Positions 12,462 through 21,360 of a DNA stretch of 64,000 bases are shown here, piece by piece (the stretch's first letter is position 1; each line of letters opens with the position of its first letter). A program made the position numbers and the translations under genes. Source of the stretch: Ephemerocybe angulata (taxonomy: Eukaryota > Basidiomycota > Agaricomycetes > Agaricales > Psathyrellaceae); NCBI GenBank assembly GCA_013368325.1, contig JAACJK010000001.1, forward strand, positions 2,976,001 through 3,040,000. The letters run 5' to 3'. The notes under the pieces were generated by a model, which had not been told where the DNA came from, searched no databases, and saw only the letters and a program-made list of their open reading frames with translations.

Positions 12462-13234
12462 GATAGTCTCGAGTCTCGAGGGTGAACGGGGAGGAGATTA
12501 TCGAATGCGAATGGTTTCCTGCAAGGCCGGCGAGCGCCTTATGAGCTATTCTTTGAGGCTCCTAATAGCGATAGTACGACATCGGGTTTGAGACTGGGGT
12601 TGTGTTAGACCTTTGAAGTCGTGACGCTGGAACAATCTTCGTGGAGTTAGCGACGATTAAGGTCCGGATCGACGGGTCTAAGGCTGATGATGAAGTCATA
12701 GGGCCGGTGCTACGCGCGGACTGGTACTGTACCATATACCACCATCTCCAAGATTTAGGTCGGAGTTGTCTTTAGCCTCGTCACCCTCTGAGCCATAGAG
12801 CAGGTTGTAGACCGCTCGCTTGCTAGCCCCGGGTATCCCTCATATTTCATGGATACGCTTTTTGCGCTCTTTCACAAGCGGCCCTTAAGAGTCAGTGTGA
12901 GTACTCTCGCAATCGCTAGCGTAGTGCTCGCGCTTGTCACGCTGAGCAGTTAAGGGTGTGAGGCCAATGAGAGTCTAACTGTCTAAGAGATAGATTGGCA
13001 CTGGTGAGAAACATGGGTAGAGGGGTGGGGAAGTCAAGTGGAACCATCCGAGCAAACAGGGGCCTGACTAAAGTTGATGATGGTAACGAGCGCTAAACTA
13101 GGCGCCAACGGAAAAGATTCGGAAGAGAACATGTTCCCTTCCAGAAAGTCCTCCGTAAAAGGGCATATCAGAGCCAGTTATGCAGGATGTCGAATATAAA
13201 TGGGATTAAATTATAACTATACGTATATATAGCG
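12462..13234. promoter_or_regulatory. Upstream region of Rds1-like copy A, duplicated with the gene
   Basis: No coding content. Blocks at about 12620-12680 and 13045-13135 match, in the same order, blocks upstream of copy B at about 14845-14905 and 14980-15070 (shared cores such as GACGATTAAG and CTAGGCGCC). The duplication therefore carried the promoter, so both copies probably kept similar regulation. Confidence 0.6.
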
Positions 13235-13368
13235 CCCCCTAACTACCTTTCTCCCTCGGAGCCTCGAAAAAACACGCTGAGTGCAGCGTTACGTGATCTC
13301 CCAGCACTAAATTCTCCTCCTCGTCAGTTGATCAATGGTAGCTGCCGGCCGACTACGGGCTTAAATAC
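13235..13368 (-). pseudogene. Relic of the 3' end of the neighbouring zinc-finger gene, trapped in the tandem duplication
   Basis: Compared by eye with 15160-15300, this segment keeps the same order of short matches (CTTTCTCC, TCGAAAAA, AGCACTA, TCAATGGT, GCCGG, GGGCTT). At 15160-15300 that sequence is the last codons, stop and 3' flank of the zinc-finger gene. The relic has lost frame. It abuts the stop codon of copy B (13369), which therefore has essentially no 3' flank of its own. Confidence 0.65.
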
Positions 13369-14704
13369 TCAGCCTGACTGGTATACAGCAGGGCCCGCAA
13401 CGATGTGTGGGTTGAGTAAGGAGAGGTTGAAGGGAGTCACATAAGGATTCGAGTCAGTGATCATCACAAACATGGTGCCATTCACAACAGGAGCGGTGTT
13501 AGGTCCGAACACCGTCCCTCCGGGCTGCACACTGCTCCCCGAGTTGCCTTGGATACCCTCGAGAGCCGTATACGTCGTGTTGAGCTGCGAGATCCAGGCA
13601 ACGAACTAGCATAGAAAGGGGCTGGAGTCAGAGCGGCGTAACGACGATGCGAGACAGAAGAGAAGCTCACTTGAGGTGCACCTGCAGAGGTGCTGGTTGT
13701 GTAGCTGTCGTTATAGCTAACAGTTTGACCGGGGCTCTCCCAGGTGAAGTTGACGGTGCGGCCTGGGGCGGAGAGGGGCTGTGTGCGGTTGCGGGTGATA
13801 GCGGGGGACGTGTCTTCACCAGCGATCGAGTTGTTAACCAATGGCGTTGGATCAGGATTGCTCTATATCGGTGTCGTGAGCGGTTGGTTAACAAAACGTA
13901 AGAAGAAAACTCACGGTGACATTTAGAGCAGGGAAGTTCTGCCACTCGATGCGAGGGTTCTCAGCAGGGCATGAGACGATGTACGGCGCCAACAGGGTCC
14001 ATGCCATACTCTGGGTGATGCCCGTCTCGAACCACACGGGCATTGGGAAGAGTCCCTCGAACTGTCTGAACACCATTTGCTGCCTCGCCTCCGTAGTAAT
14101 CGATTCCAGAAGCAAAGTCGCCGCCGCGCGCGAGTTCAGGTGTTCCAGGAACCCGTACACCCCCGACTCGCCCCAGCGCGTGAGCTTTTGGCAAAAGTCG
14201 ATGAACTCGCGGACGGTGTCAAAGTCGTAGCGGTACTGGCATTGCTTCGCGCCTCGTCCCTGGAGGATGTTCCCGATGAGCGTGGCGTGTCCGACTTCTT
14301 GCTCTGCCATGAACTGGATGAGGTAGCGGTCCTCGGCGGTCATACCGGCAGCCTCAAAGTCCTCGTCTGAGAACCTCGCAAGACCATAGTGGAAGAGGTC
14401 GAGCTCGATCCACTCCTGGTTCAACGCCAAATTCTGTGTTTTGAATGGAAAAAATGATCGGACAGAGGGCCCGGCGAGGGTGGAGAAGCGAACATACCAA
14501 GGATTGAAAGTCGAAATCGCTGAGGGGGATGTACTTGGGAGGGGTAGAATTCGTACCCAAGCCGCCCTCAGGCGTGTATGGCATAGGGGCAGGCGCCTGG
14601 GAGTCTCCAGCAGCATTCTGTCTCCTAAAGTTGAACTTCGAAGCGGGAGCGGCAGAAGCAAGGGCACTCAGTGCGAGTGCAACGATGAAGGCTGTGAAAC
14701 GCAT
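13369..14704 (-). CDS. Rds1-like secreted protein, ferritin-like domain (copy B)
   Basis: Seen: signal peptide MRFTAFIVALALSALASAAP, then the same architecture as copy A, with TPEGGLGTNSTPPKYIPLSD, LALNQEWIELDLFHYGLARF, MAEQEVGHATLIGNILQGRG, YDFDTVREFIDFCQ and a last exon ending GPAVYQSG. Intron positions match copy A. Codon-level differences are spread over most exons, which argues both copies are under selection rather than one being dead. The reading frame and splice sites are intact. Just after the stop the sequence switches to the zinc-finger-gene relic, so its transcript must end in borrowed sequence. Function is as uncertain as for copy A; redox, stress or wall roles have been suggested for the family but nothing here shows which. 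Confidence 0.83.
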
Positions 14705-15222
14705 GATTATCTCGAGGGAGAGGGGGATGCCGAATGCGACTGAGCTTTTTATGAGCTATCCGTGAAGCTTCTAACAATTGAGTCCACAGAAGTCTATCTT
14801 GTCAGATATTGCGTCGAGGTTGGGGGTGTGTATATTTTTGCGGACGTGACGTTGGAACGATCGTCACCGTGGGGTTTGTGACGATTAAGAACTCGGATCG
14901 TCGGTCCAAGGCATACGCCTGCGTGCCGTAAAGATGGTGCATCTGAGGTTCCTGAGGTTGCAGCTGGACAACAGCTGGAGCCATCGGAGCTAACAGGCGG
15001 CTGACTAAGATGGACGACGGTGATAAGCGCTACGCTAGGCGCCGAAGGAAAAGGGCATACTTTGAACTTTCCCCAACATCATCTCCCATTGAAAGGGGAT
15101 ATCAGAGTCCAGGCATACAACGGAAGATGCAATTAGAGAATAAATATACGTTTACAGAGCACTCCCTTCTTCCTTTCTCCTTCGAAAAACTACAAGTGGA
15201 GCATGGTGTAACCTCCGAAGCA
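14705..15222. promoter_or_regulatory. Upstream region of Rds1-like copy B
   Basis: No coding content. Carries the same conserved upstream blocks as copy A (about 14845-14905 and 14980-15070) and ends at the stop codon of the zinc-finger gene. Confidence 0.5.
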
Positions 15223-16400
15223 CTACTCCTCATCTTCCTCTTCGTCAGCGGGTTCAATGGTGGCGGCCGGAAGCTCATAGGGCTTGTTCAAAGACTCCTC
15301 CCTACACGTTCTTGAGCAGAAGTAGTCGGTATGACTCTGTGGCTTCGTCATACACATGATGCAAGGTGACGCGAGTCCAGTCGCGACGGCCTCCCTACAC
15401 ACACACCAAACATCAGTTCGTGGGCATCATTCGAAGGTGAAAGAAACACGCACTCTCTATGCCGCTGCGAGCAATAGTCGCTCGTCTTCATACCTTTCGC
15501 ATCGACGTGTGCAGGCTTCCCGCAGCCTGGGATAAGGCATTCAAGATCTTCGGCATCGGGCTGCGGCTGCTGGTAGCCGCCTGCTGCGCCACCGCCGACG
15601 CTGCTGAGACCAAGCCCGCCAGCACCACTAGGAGGAGGAGGAGCGACGCCATAGTTAACGCCGTTGCTCGTCGAAGAGTAGTAGGCAGCCTGGGCGTTAC
15701 CATTGGTGGGCTGCCCTTGGGCCTTGGGGGCCTGCGCAGCGCCGGAGTTGATGAAAGGGTTGTTGCTTGATGGGTTCAGCGCGGGGCCTGGCTGCTGGTA
15801 CTGAGGATTGGCAGCGCCTCCGCTGCCGTTCAGCAGCCCTTGCAGCTGTGGCATTTGCTGTACGACCATCTCTAATATTGTGGCATCAGTTCCCGTGGTT
15901 GGCTTGGACAAGCATATCTCCGGTGCTTACTGGCAATCGAGAGAGGATCAAGCGCGCCGCCGAATGGTTGGGCCTGTGCGGGATTGGGAGCGGCCTTTCC
16001 CTTTGGTTGTTGGCCAGCAGGGCCGCGCAGCCCTGCGGCAGGGGCTGGAGGCTTCCCTCCGGGATACGCGAGATTTGCACAGTTCTTGCCGCAGAACTCG
16101 AAGTTCTGGAACTTCGGCTTCTTGTGGCAATACTGAAGCACATTGTGGCGTTGATCAGACCTTCGCAATCCGCAGAAAATGCAAGCAGGACGTACGTTAC
16201 AGAGAAGGGCGGCTTGGGTCCCACAAGTCTTTGAGCAGTATGCATGATTGGAGAACTTGGGCTTCAGATGGCAATACTATATTGTGCAAGGTTGATCGTT
16301 GTCAGTTAATCAGTCTGGTAAGTCGGGCATGCCAGGATCGTACATCGCAGAGTTGAGTTGCCTGAGCGGCTTGAGGCTGAATTGGGTTACGAGTGGCCAT
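15223..16400 (-). CDS. Zinc-finger-array protein, paralogue of the finger region of the nearby PARP-like genes but lacking the transferase domain
   Basis: Seen: MATRNPIQPQ leads into two fingers of form CX2C...CX3C (LCDYCHLKPKF with YCSKTC; LCNYCHKKPKF with FCGKNC), a Pro/Gln/Asn-rich linker of about 140 residues, a finger of form CX4C...CX3H (CLIPGC with YCSQRH), a last CX2C...CX3C finger (CIMCMTKPQ with FCSRTC), and an acidic tail ending DEEEDEE. The finger order is the same as in the genes at 19753 and 21361, but the protein stops about 28 residues after the last finger, where those continue into a PARP catalytic domain. Introns fall after the second residue of each CX2C in the first two fingers. 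Known: such short treble-clef/MYND-like fingers usually bind protein partners or nucleic acid. Inference: an adaptor, competitor or retired paralogue of the finger-PARP proteins. Its 3' end was copied into the Rds1 duplication. Confidence 0.78.
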
Positions 16401-16745
16401 GTCGTCTGGAAGTGAGTAGACTAATCGATGGTTAAGGTGGGTGTGATACAAGGATATGGGAGTCCGTTCCTCAGTCGAGACGCGCCTTTAATACCGCATC
16501 TTCTTCCAGCATCGTGTACAGTCCTCGAGGTACGCGAAACCAAGTGATCTGCCACTCAGAGGAACGACACCATAATGATACATAGATCAAGTAGATTAGT
16601 AAACACGTGTTGAACGCACCCTCAGTGCCCCTCATCAAAGAAAGTATACATCGTGTAGCGAACATGCATCAAAACTTGTTTGAGCAAAACGAGGCAGGCC
16701 AGTGCCCCGCCTCATGGTGATCAAAGGCCCATCGATGGTGGTAGT
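16401..16745. other. Spacer between zinc-finger gene and NADAR gene
   Basis: Nothing recognisable; must hold the promoter of the zinc-finger gene and the 3' end of the NADAR gene, both transcribed leftwards. Confidence 0.4.
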
Positions 16746-17873
16746 CTAACATTCTCGGAGCTTCGTTCTCAGTCTCTCGAGTGCCTTTCCGAGTTCGTTG
16801 CGTCCTCGTCGATCTACGCCAACGCCCCAGAACGCGTCCTTGTCCGAGTCCTATACGATTGAGAATAGAAGTCAACTCTACGTTTTGATAACGGAGCGCG
16901 AACGTGTATTGGGCATCTGCGCACCTCGATAAGTTCCGCATCCCCGGTTCCCAGTAGTTCGGCTTGGAGGTCAGCGTGTTGAGTGAATTTGTGCCAGAGT
17001 GCTTCCTCCATCTACGGAGAGAGAGAGAGATTAATGTTCTGAAGGTAATATCGGCGAAACATCAAGACGATCATTTACCATCGGAACGTTGAGTTGTTTC
17101 CAATCGGGGCGAACCTCGGGTTGGAATCGCCTGGCTTCAGAGAAAGCGACACTAGGTCGCTCTGAGCAAGTCCGTATATGTTCAGCGAGATTGGGACGAT
17201 GTCCGTGGAACTGCAGACCAAGCGTACATCAGTATTCATATCGAAAATCGAACATAGGCACCGGGCATACCTTGAATGACTGGAAGAGGTGTTCGCTCGT
17301 TGGATACCGTTTCCCCTTGTACATTACAGGGTGATCAGAGAAGTTTGTGAAGCCATAGTACGGGTCAGTCTTGTGGTAGAAGAGTATTTTTCGCCTCGTC
17401 TCGATCGGACTCCGACGTGGAGAGTTGCCAGTGGGAATGGCTCCTGAGCTTTTCGTCATCTGCAGACCCGGGCTCTTGTTCGCTGGCCGACGAAGACGAT
17501 TAGGAGAAGAACGGGGCGACAAGTTCACATCGCGAGACGAGTCATGGCCGGCGTTGGGTGAATCGTCCTCTACGATGGTAATTTGAGTGTCCACAAGCGA
17601 CCTGGCACGACGAATCGGCGGGTCGTCGTCATTATCCTCGGTATGCTCACTTTGGGCCCCCTCAGCGAGAGTGAAGATGGTGTCAAGGCTGTCGGCGTCC
17701 CATTCGGAGGGAGCGACATCCGACGTAACATATACAGTTCGCTTGCGCTCCTCGATGCGGTATTGGACTGGTCTGCCTGTGGTCGGTGAAGCACCAACAG
17801 GGAATGCGGGAAGGGCCTTGGTAGAGGTCGATGGTGATGTGATGATGATAGTGCGGTTGTTAACAGACATCAT
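16746..17873 (-). CDS. NADAR-domain protein (YbiA/RibX-like, predicted ADP-ribose or ribosyl N-glycosidase)
   Basis: Seen: a disordered, Ser/Thr/Pro/acidic N-terminus of about 160 residues (ADSLDTIFTLAEG, EDNDDDPPIRRARS), then a complete NADAR domain over four exons: YGFTNFSDHPVMYKGKRYP, TSEHLFQSFKFHGHRPNLAE, EEALWHKFTQHADLQAELL, DAELIEDSDKDAFWGVGVD, and RRGRNELGKALERLRTKL, ending EC. All family hallmarks (FSN-like turn, TSEH..Q..K, WG.G....G.N.LG) are present. Known: NADAR proteins act on N-glycosidic bonds of ADP-ribose-like or riboflavin-intermediate substrates, and bacterial members have been reported to remove ADP-ribose placed on guanine by DarT-type toxins. The start is set at the ATG of MMSVNNRTIIIT; the frame runs open upstream to 18119 but that part looks non-coding. 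Its position beside three PARP-like genes makes an ADP-ribose role plausible. That is inference. Confidence 0.85.
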
Positions 17874-18606
17874 GTCGAGAGTGAAAATCACAAAGAGAAA
17901 TGAACCGGTGAGTTGAAGTGAGGCCCAGAATTGGTAGTGTTGGCGGGACCCTGTGCGGTGAAAGTGAGAGTTATAGTTGCTTTGGGGTGGAGCTAAAGAG
18001 ACTAAAGCGTACGACTTCGATGATTCAAGCCTGTTCTGCCTCATGAAAGCCTCAATGCGTTTGTAGGCTTGCCTGATCAGAGAGTCAACGTGCAAGCTTG
18101 AGCTCCGGACGTGGAACATCCATTCACTATCATTGCCACGCCATTGCGTCTATTCAGTACCTTGTAACGGTCTTCCAACAGTTTTCTAGGAAACTTGGAC
18201 AAGACAGTTCGGGACAAAGACGATTTCTGTGACAGCTCGCCCCTTTATTAGGTCTCCACCTACTTAGCAAACAGAGCGCGGAACTTCCCGACCGGCGCTT
18301 AGACCTGACTTCCTGAGCTCACTGGCACTCCACCACCATCGACCGCTAGATGTTCAGCTGTAGGCCCAGCTCTCGCTGAATCCACGACGATGAAACCAAA
18401 ACAATGCCGTTGCTGCTGCAGGACTTACCAATGGGGTACACCTTGACCATTGAGGCTGCCAGACCTGCCTCGTGGTCCCCTTGCTGAAACCGGATCGCTG
18501 CATGATGTTTCCTCATTCAAGGACCTAGGAAACAATGCAACAGCTGCGCTGCTTTATCTATAAGATACGTGTAGAAGGAGGTACGTAGTCGCACACACAC
18601 CACGCG
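17874..18606. promoter_or_regulatory. Divergent promoter region, NADAR gene / PARP-like gene A
   Basis: No gene recognised in this head-to-head spacer. A TATA-like TATAAG at 18559-18564 lies about 45 bp before the ATG of PARP-like gene A. An open frame on the minus strand in the left part is probably 5' leader of the NADAR gene. Confidence 0.45.
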
Positions 18607-19663
18607 ATGGCATCGTTCATAGACGAATTCAGTTTCGAACACCCGCAGAACGAAGGCCGCGTTGGGAACTCCAACAGATTGATTCCTCTCGAGAGGGGGG
18701 AGTTGAGGTACAACGAGGGTAATACTTCCATCTTCGTCATGATTTTCTTACTTACATCGTTAATTCAGTCGCAAGGTCCTTCAGGCACGGCTGGAAACAT
18801 CCTAAGAAGAAGCTACCCCGGATATACGCGATTTTCCGCGTCACAATGCCAGAAAGAGAACTCAAACCGTTCCACAGGTATCGGTAAGCTGAAGATGACG
18901 TATTGGTAATGAACTATGTTCTACTATGTTCTCATTACCCTCCAGAGCACAAGTCACGTCAACTCCCAGCCTAGCATTGTCGGTGGCCAACCCCGCGAAT
19001 GAGCAGCTGCTCTTTCACGGCACCACAAGATGCTGTTCTTTGGGGGAAGACAAACGCAGTACAAGGGTTTGCGATCTGCCCCAATGTAACCTCTGCTGCG
19101 TGATACGCAGCTCTTTCGACGTCAAGAAATGCGGTTCCAAGCATAGGTTCAAGCGGTAAGGATACTCGACCACCCAGGGCATAGAGACTGGGCTAACGTG
19201 TTTCTATCAGGTTTGGCCTTGGAATTTACAATACAACATGCTCTTCAAGTGCGTATCTCTACCTCTTTCATTATTGGACGCTTGTTGAACAATTTCCTGC
19301 AGAAGCCGATGACTACACCGCCAATCCTGACCACGCATCCAATCTTCGGGTGGTCATTGCAAGTCGCGTTATTGTGGGGAGGCCGTACAGGCGGAAGAAA
19401 AATGCGACTACGCTCACGGAACCACCTTGTGGATACCACTCTGTAAGTCAGAACGGAGCACGAACTCATGGAGGTGTCCTGACTCTTGTTAGGTTATTGG
19501 GGAGCCTGGAATCGACTTGAACTACGAGGAAACCGTCGTATACAACAACGATGCCATCCGACCTGCGTACGTCGTCGTCTATGGAGATCCTCCTCCCATA
19601 TCGAACACGAAGGTTCTCCAAAGCGTCCTCATGACCCTATTCAAGACTCCTTTGGCAAGCTGA
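18607..19663 (+). CDS. PARP-like ADP-ribosyltransferase A (catalytic domain only, no zinc fingers)
   Basis: Seen, about 261 residues in six exons: a short N-terminus, the core-leading block SFRHGWKHPKKKLPRIYAIF, then the nicotinamide-pocket motif LLFHGTTRCCSLGE (His about 100), a Cys-rich insertion (VCDLPQCNLCCVIRSSF), RFGLGIYNTTCSSKADDY (Tyr about 152), VIASRVIVGRPYR, and LNYEETVVYNNDAIRPAYVV (Glu about 218), then a short tail. His, Tyr and Glu of the PARP triad can all be aligned, so transferase activity, possibly with chain elongation, is predicted. Known: PARP-type enzymes transfer ADP-ribose from NAD+ to protein or nucleic acid. The splice sites all keep frame and join exactly at conserved motifs. 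It runs tail-to-tail with gene B, with only 89 bp between the stop codons. It lacks the finger array of genes B and C, so it is either a truncated derivative or the partner of a separate finger protein such as the one at 15223. Confidence 0.84.
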
Positions 19664-19752
19664 TACCATTCTCTCGTCTCCCTATCTACACACTATCCTT
19701 ATTCAACCTATAACTTATGGTACATACTGCCGCTTCCCCTTTCTTTCCTGTT

Positions 19753-20997
19753 TTACTTCATGTACATAATCACGTATACCGGCAAAATGGCGTCGGGACT
19801 GGGCACGAAGAGGGATTCTTCTTCCCCGATCTGGTCATGTTCCTCAGTTCCAGCTTCGTCACCTTGCCCGCTATCGATGGCTCTCACCTCATCCATGTCA
19901 CATTGCCCAGGTTCCAAAGACACATCGCAGGCGATCATCACGCGATAGGGAGAAGACGTGCAAGAAGTGGCAAACTGATCAGCTAAAGCTGGATTGCGGT
20001 ACGAGTATATCCCGTCGCCGAATCTTAACTCGCAGTCAGCTAAAGTCTCCTTCGCAGATATCTCAAAACGGGAAACACGAACCTGCCTTGGTTTGAAGTG
20101 GCCCCAAATGCTAGTGATTTGAAGCTCGACTTGACGATTGAGCAGATGCCGCAGGACTTGAAAGTGCAGAGCGTCGCTTCTTTCGTTCCCAAGTCACAAA
20201 TGCACTGGGAGCTGTGGAAACTGCGGACTTCAAGGAACGATGGGTTCTTTGCACTTGAACACGATCAGGCGCGAAGCAACAACATAGAGGTCCATCCTTA
20301 CCAGTATTGGTCGTGTCGATTGCGTGCATCTCGAGGTGCCAGCACCTCGTATACCTTTTCGAAGGTTGGAGTATCCCCTCCTTCCCATTCGCTTAGGAAC
20401 TGCGTTCTTACTGCAAAACGTCAGTTGTTTCTCTTCACCCAAGGCCGATAACAAGCTCACGGTTCTTAAAAGTGGCGCCATCTGGATTAAGCTCCCGTAG
20501 GCGAGGACCCCCGCGTGTAGCACGATCGCACGGGATACAGAGAGTACCAACGCTCCGCGGCTGCAACCTGCAGTGCTCGCATCCTTCGACCCTCCCTAGC
20601 TTCACGCCTTCCCTAATCGAGGATGCATAAGCTCCTACCTGGACGAATCAAGATTCATGAAAGCGAACCTTGCATGGGCATCGGAACAGAAATTCGCAAA
20701 GGCTGGCTTTCCTGTTGCACGGCACCCGCGAAGGGCGCAAGCGGTCGGGCCCGCTCCTCCTTGCACGTTCCTTGCGCAGCTCCTGCTGCAATATGGATGT
20801 TTGAATCCATTGTCGACGAATTTAGGTTTCTTGCCGCATATCTTGGGACCAAGGAAATGAATGAATAATTGCCGCTACACATATGCCACGGGCAAGCCGG
20901 TTCGCGTACTCACATCGCAGAGATCGAGTTGCGGAGGGGAGGGCTGAGTACGGAAAGTGTGACTCCAGTTCACAACGTTCTTGACGAGCGAGGGCAT
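19753..20997 (-). CDS. Zinc-finger/PARP-like ADP-ribosyltransferase B, divergent active site
   Basis: Seen after splicing, about 308 residues: MPSLVKNVVNW, a CX2C...CX3C finger (LCDICGKKPKF with YCSRSC), a CX4C...CX3H finger (CALRGC with FCSDAH), a short CX2C...CX2C finger (CEHCRLQP with LCIPC), then the PARP region: LRELNPDGATFKNLRTQF, PTFEKVYEVLAPRD, CFHSSQCICDLGTKE (His about 175), CTFKSCGICSIVKSSF, RFGDGIYSYRNPALADQF (Tyr about 225), YRVMIACDVSL, and ESLFVPSPDAILPVYVIM near the end. Odd: the usual HGT is HSS, the segment before the last strand is shortened and acidic, and assignment of the catalytic Glu (EEESLFV) is tentative. It may be weakly active, mono-ADP-ribosylating, or a binding protein. 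Introns of 50-90 bp all fit phase; the one splitting the first finger sits exactly as in the other finger genes. No single long frame reveals this gene. Confidence 0.8.
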
Positions 20998-21360
20998 GGC
21001 GGGCGAGGTTAGTAGTGAAAGGTTGGATCCAAGGAACGAAGCGCAACGATCAGTTTGCGCTTCCTGCTCACCTGATATTTGGGTTGATATTGCGATCTGT
21101 GAAGGGGTGCCTCATGAAGGCCACGCCCCCGCCTCGTTTCAAACGATAGCGCGGAAGTGTCGCAGCATAACACCGCCTCCCCCATTCTGTGTGTCCCATC
21201 CGGTAGACATGCTGCTCCTGCTACGACCTATCGATGCTCACGGTACGCCGGTTTCGGTTTTTGGTTATAAAACCTTTGACAAATTGATCTTCGGTTTCCT
21301 TCCCCTCAAAGATCTTCTGTGCCACCACCGTCTCTCTGACATTATCGTTTCACCAGCCTA
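20998..21360. promoter_or_regulatory. Divergent promoter shared by PARP-like genes B and C
   Basis: A 363 bp head-to-head spacer. A good TATA box (TATAAAA, 21266-21272) sits about 90 bp before the ATG of gene C, followed by a pyrimidine-rich leader typical of fungal promoters. Nothing else recognised. The shared spacer suggests genes B and C are co-regulated. Confidence 0.55.

Larger units (their letters stand above)
11124..15310. repeat. Tandem duplication of an Rds1-like gene plus promoter plus 3' tip of the next gene
   Basis: Unit 1 is 11124-13368 and unit 2 is 13369-about 15310. Each unit reads Rds1-like gene, upstream blocks, then the 3' end of the zinc-finger gene; only unit 2 continues into the intact zinc-finger gene. 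This order is what a direct tandem duplication with one breakpoint inside the last exon of the zinc-finger gene would leave. Confidence 0.7.
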
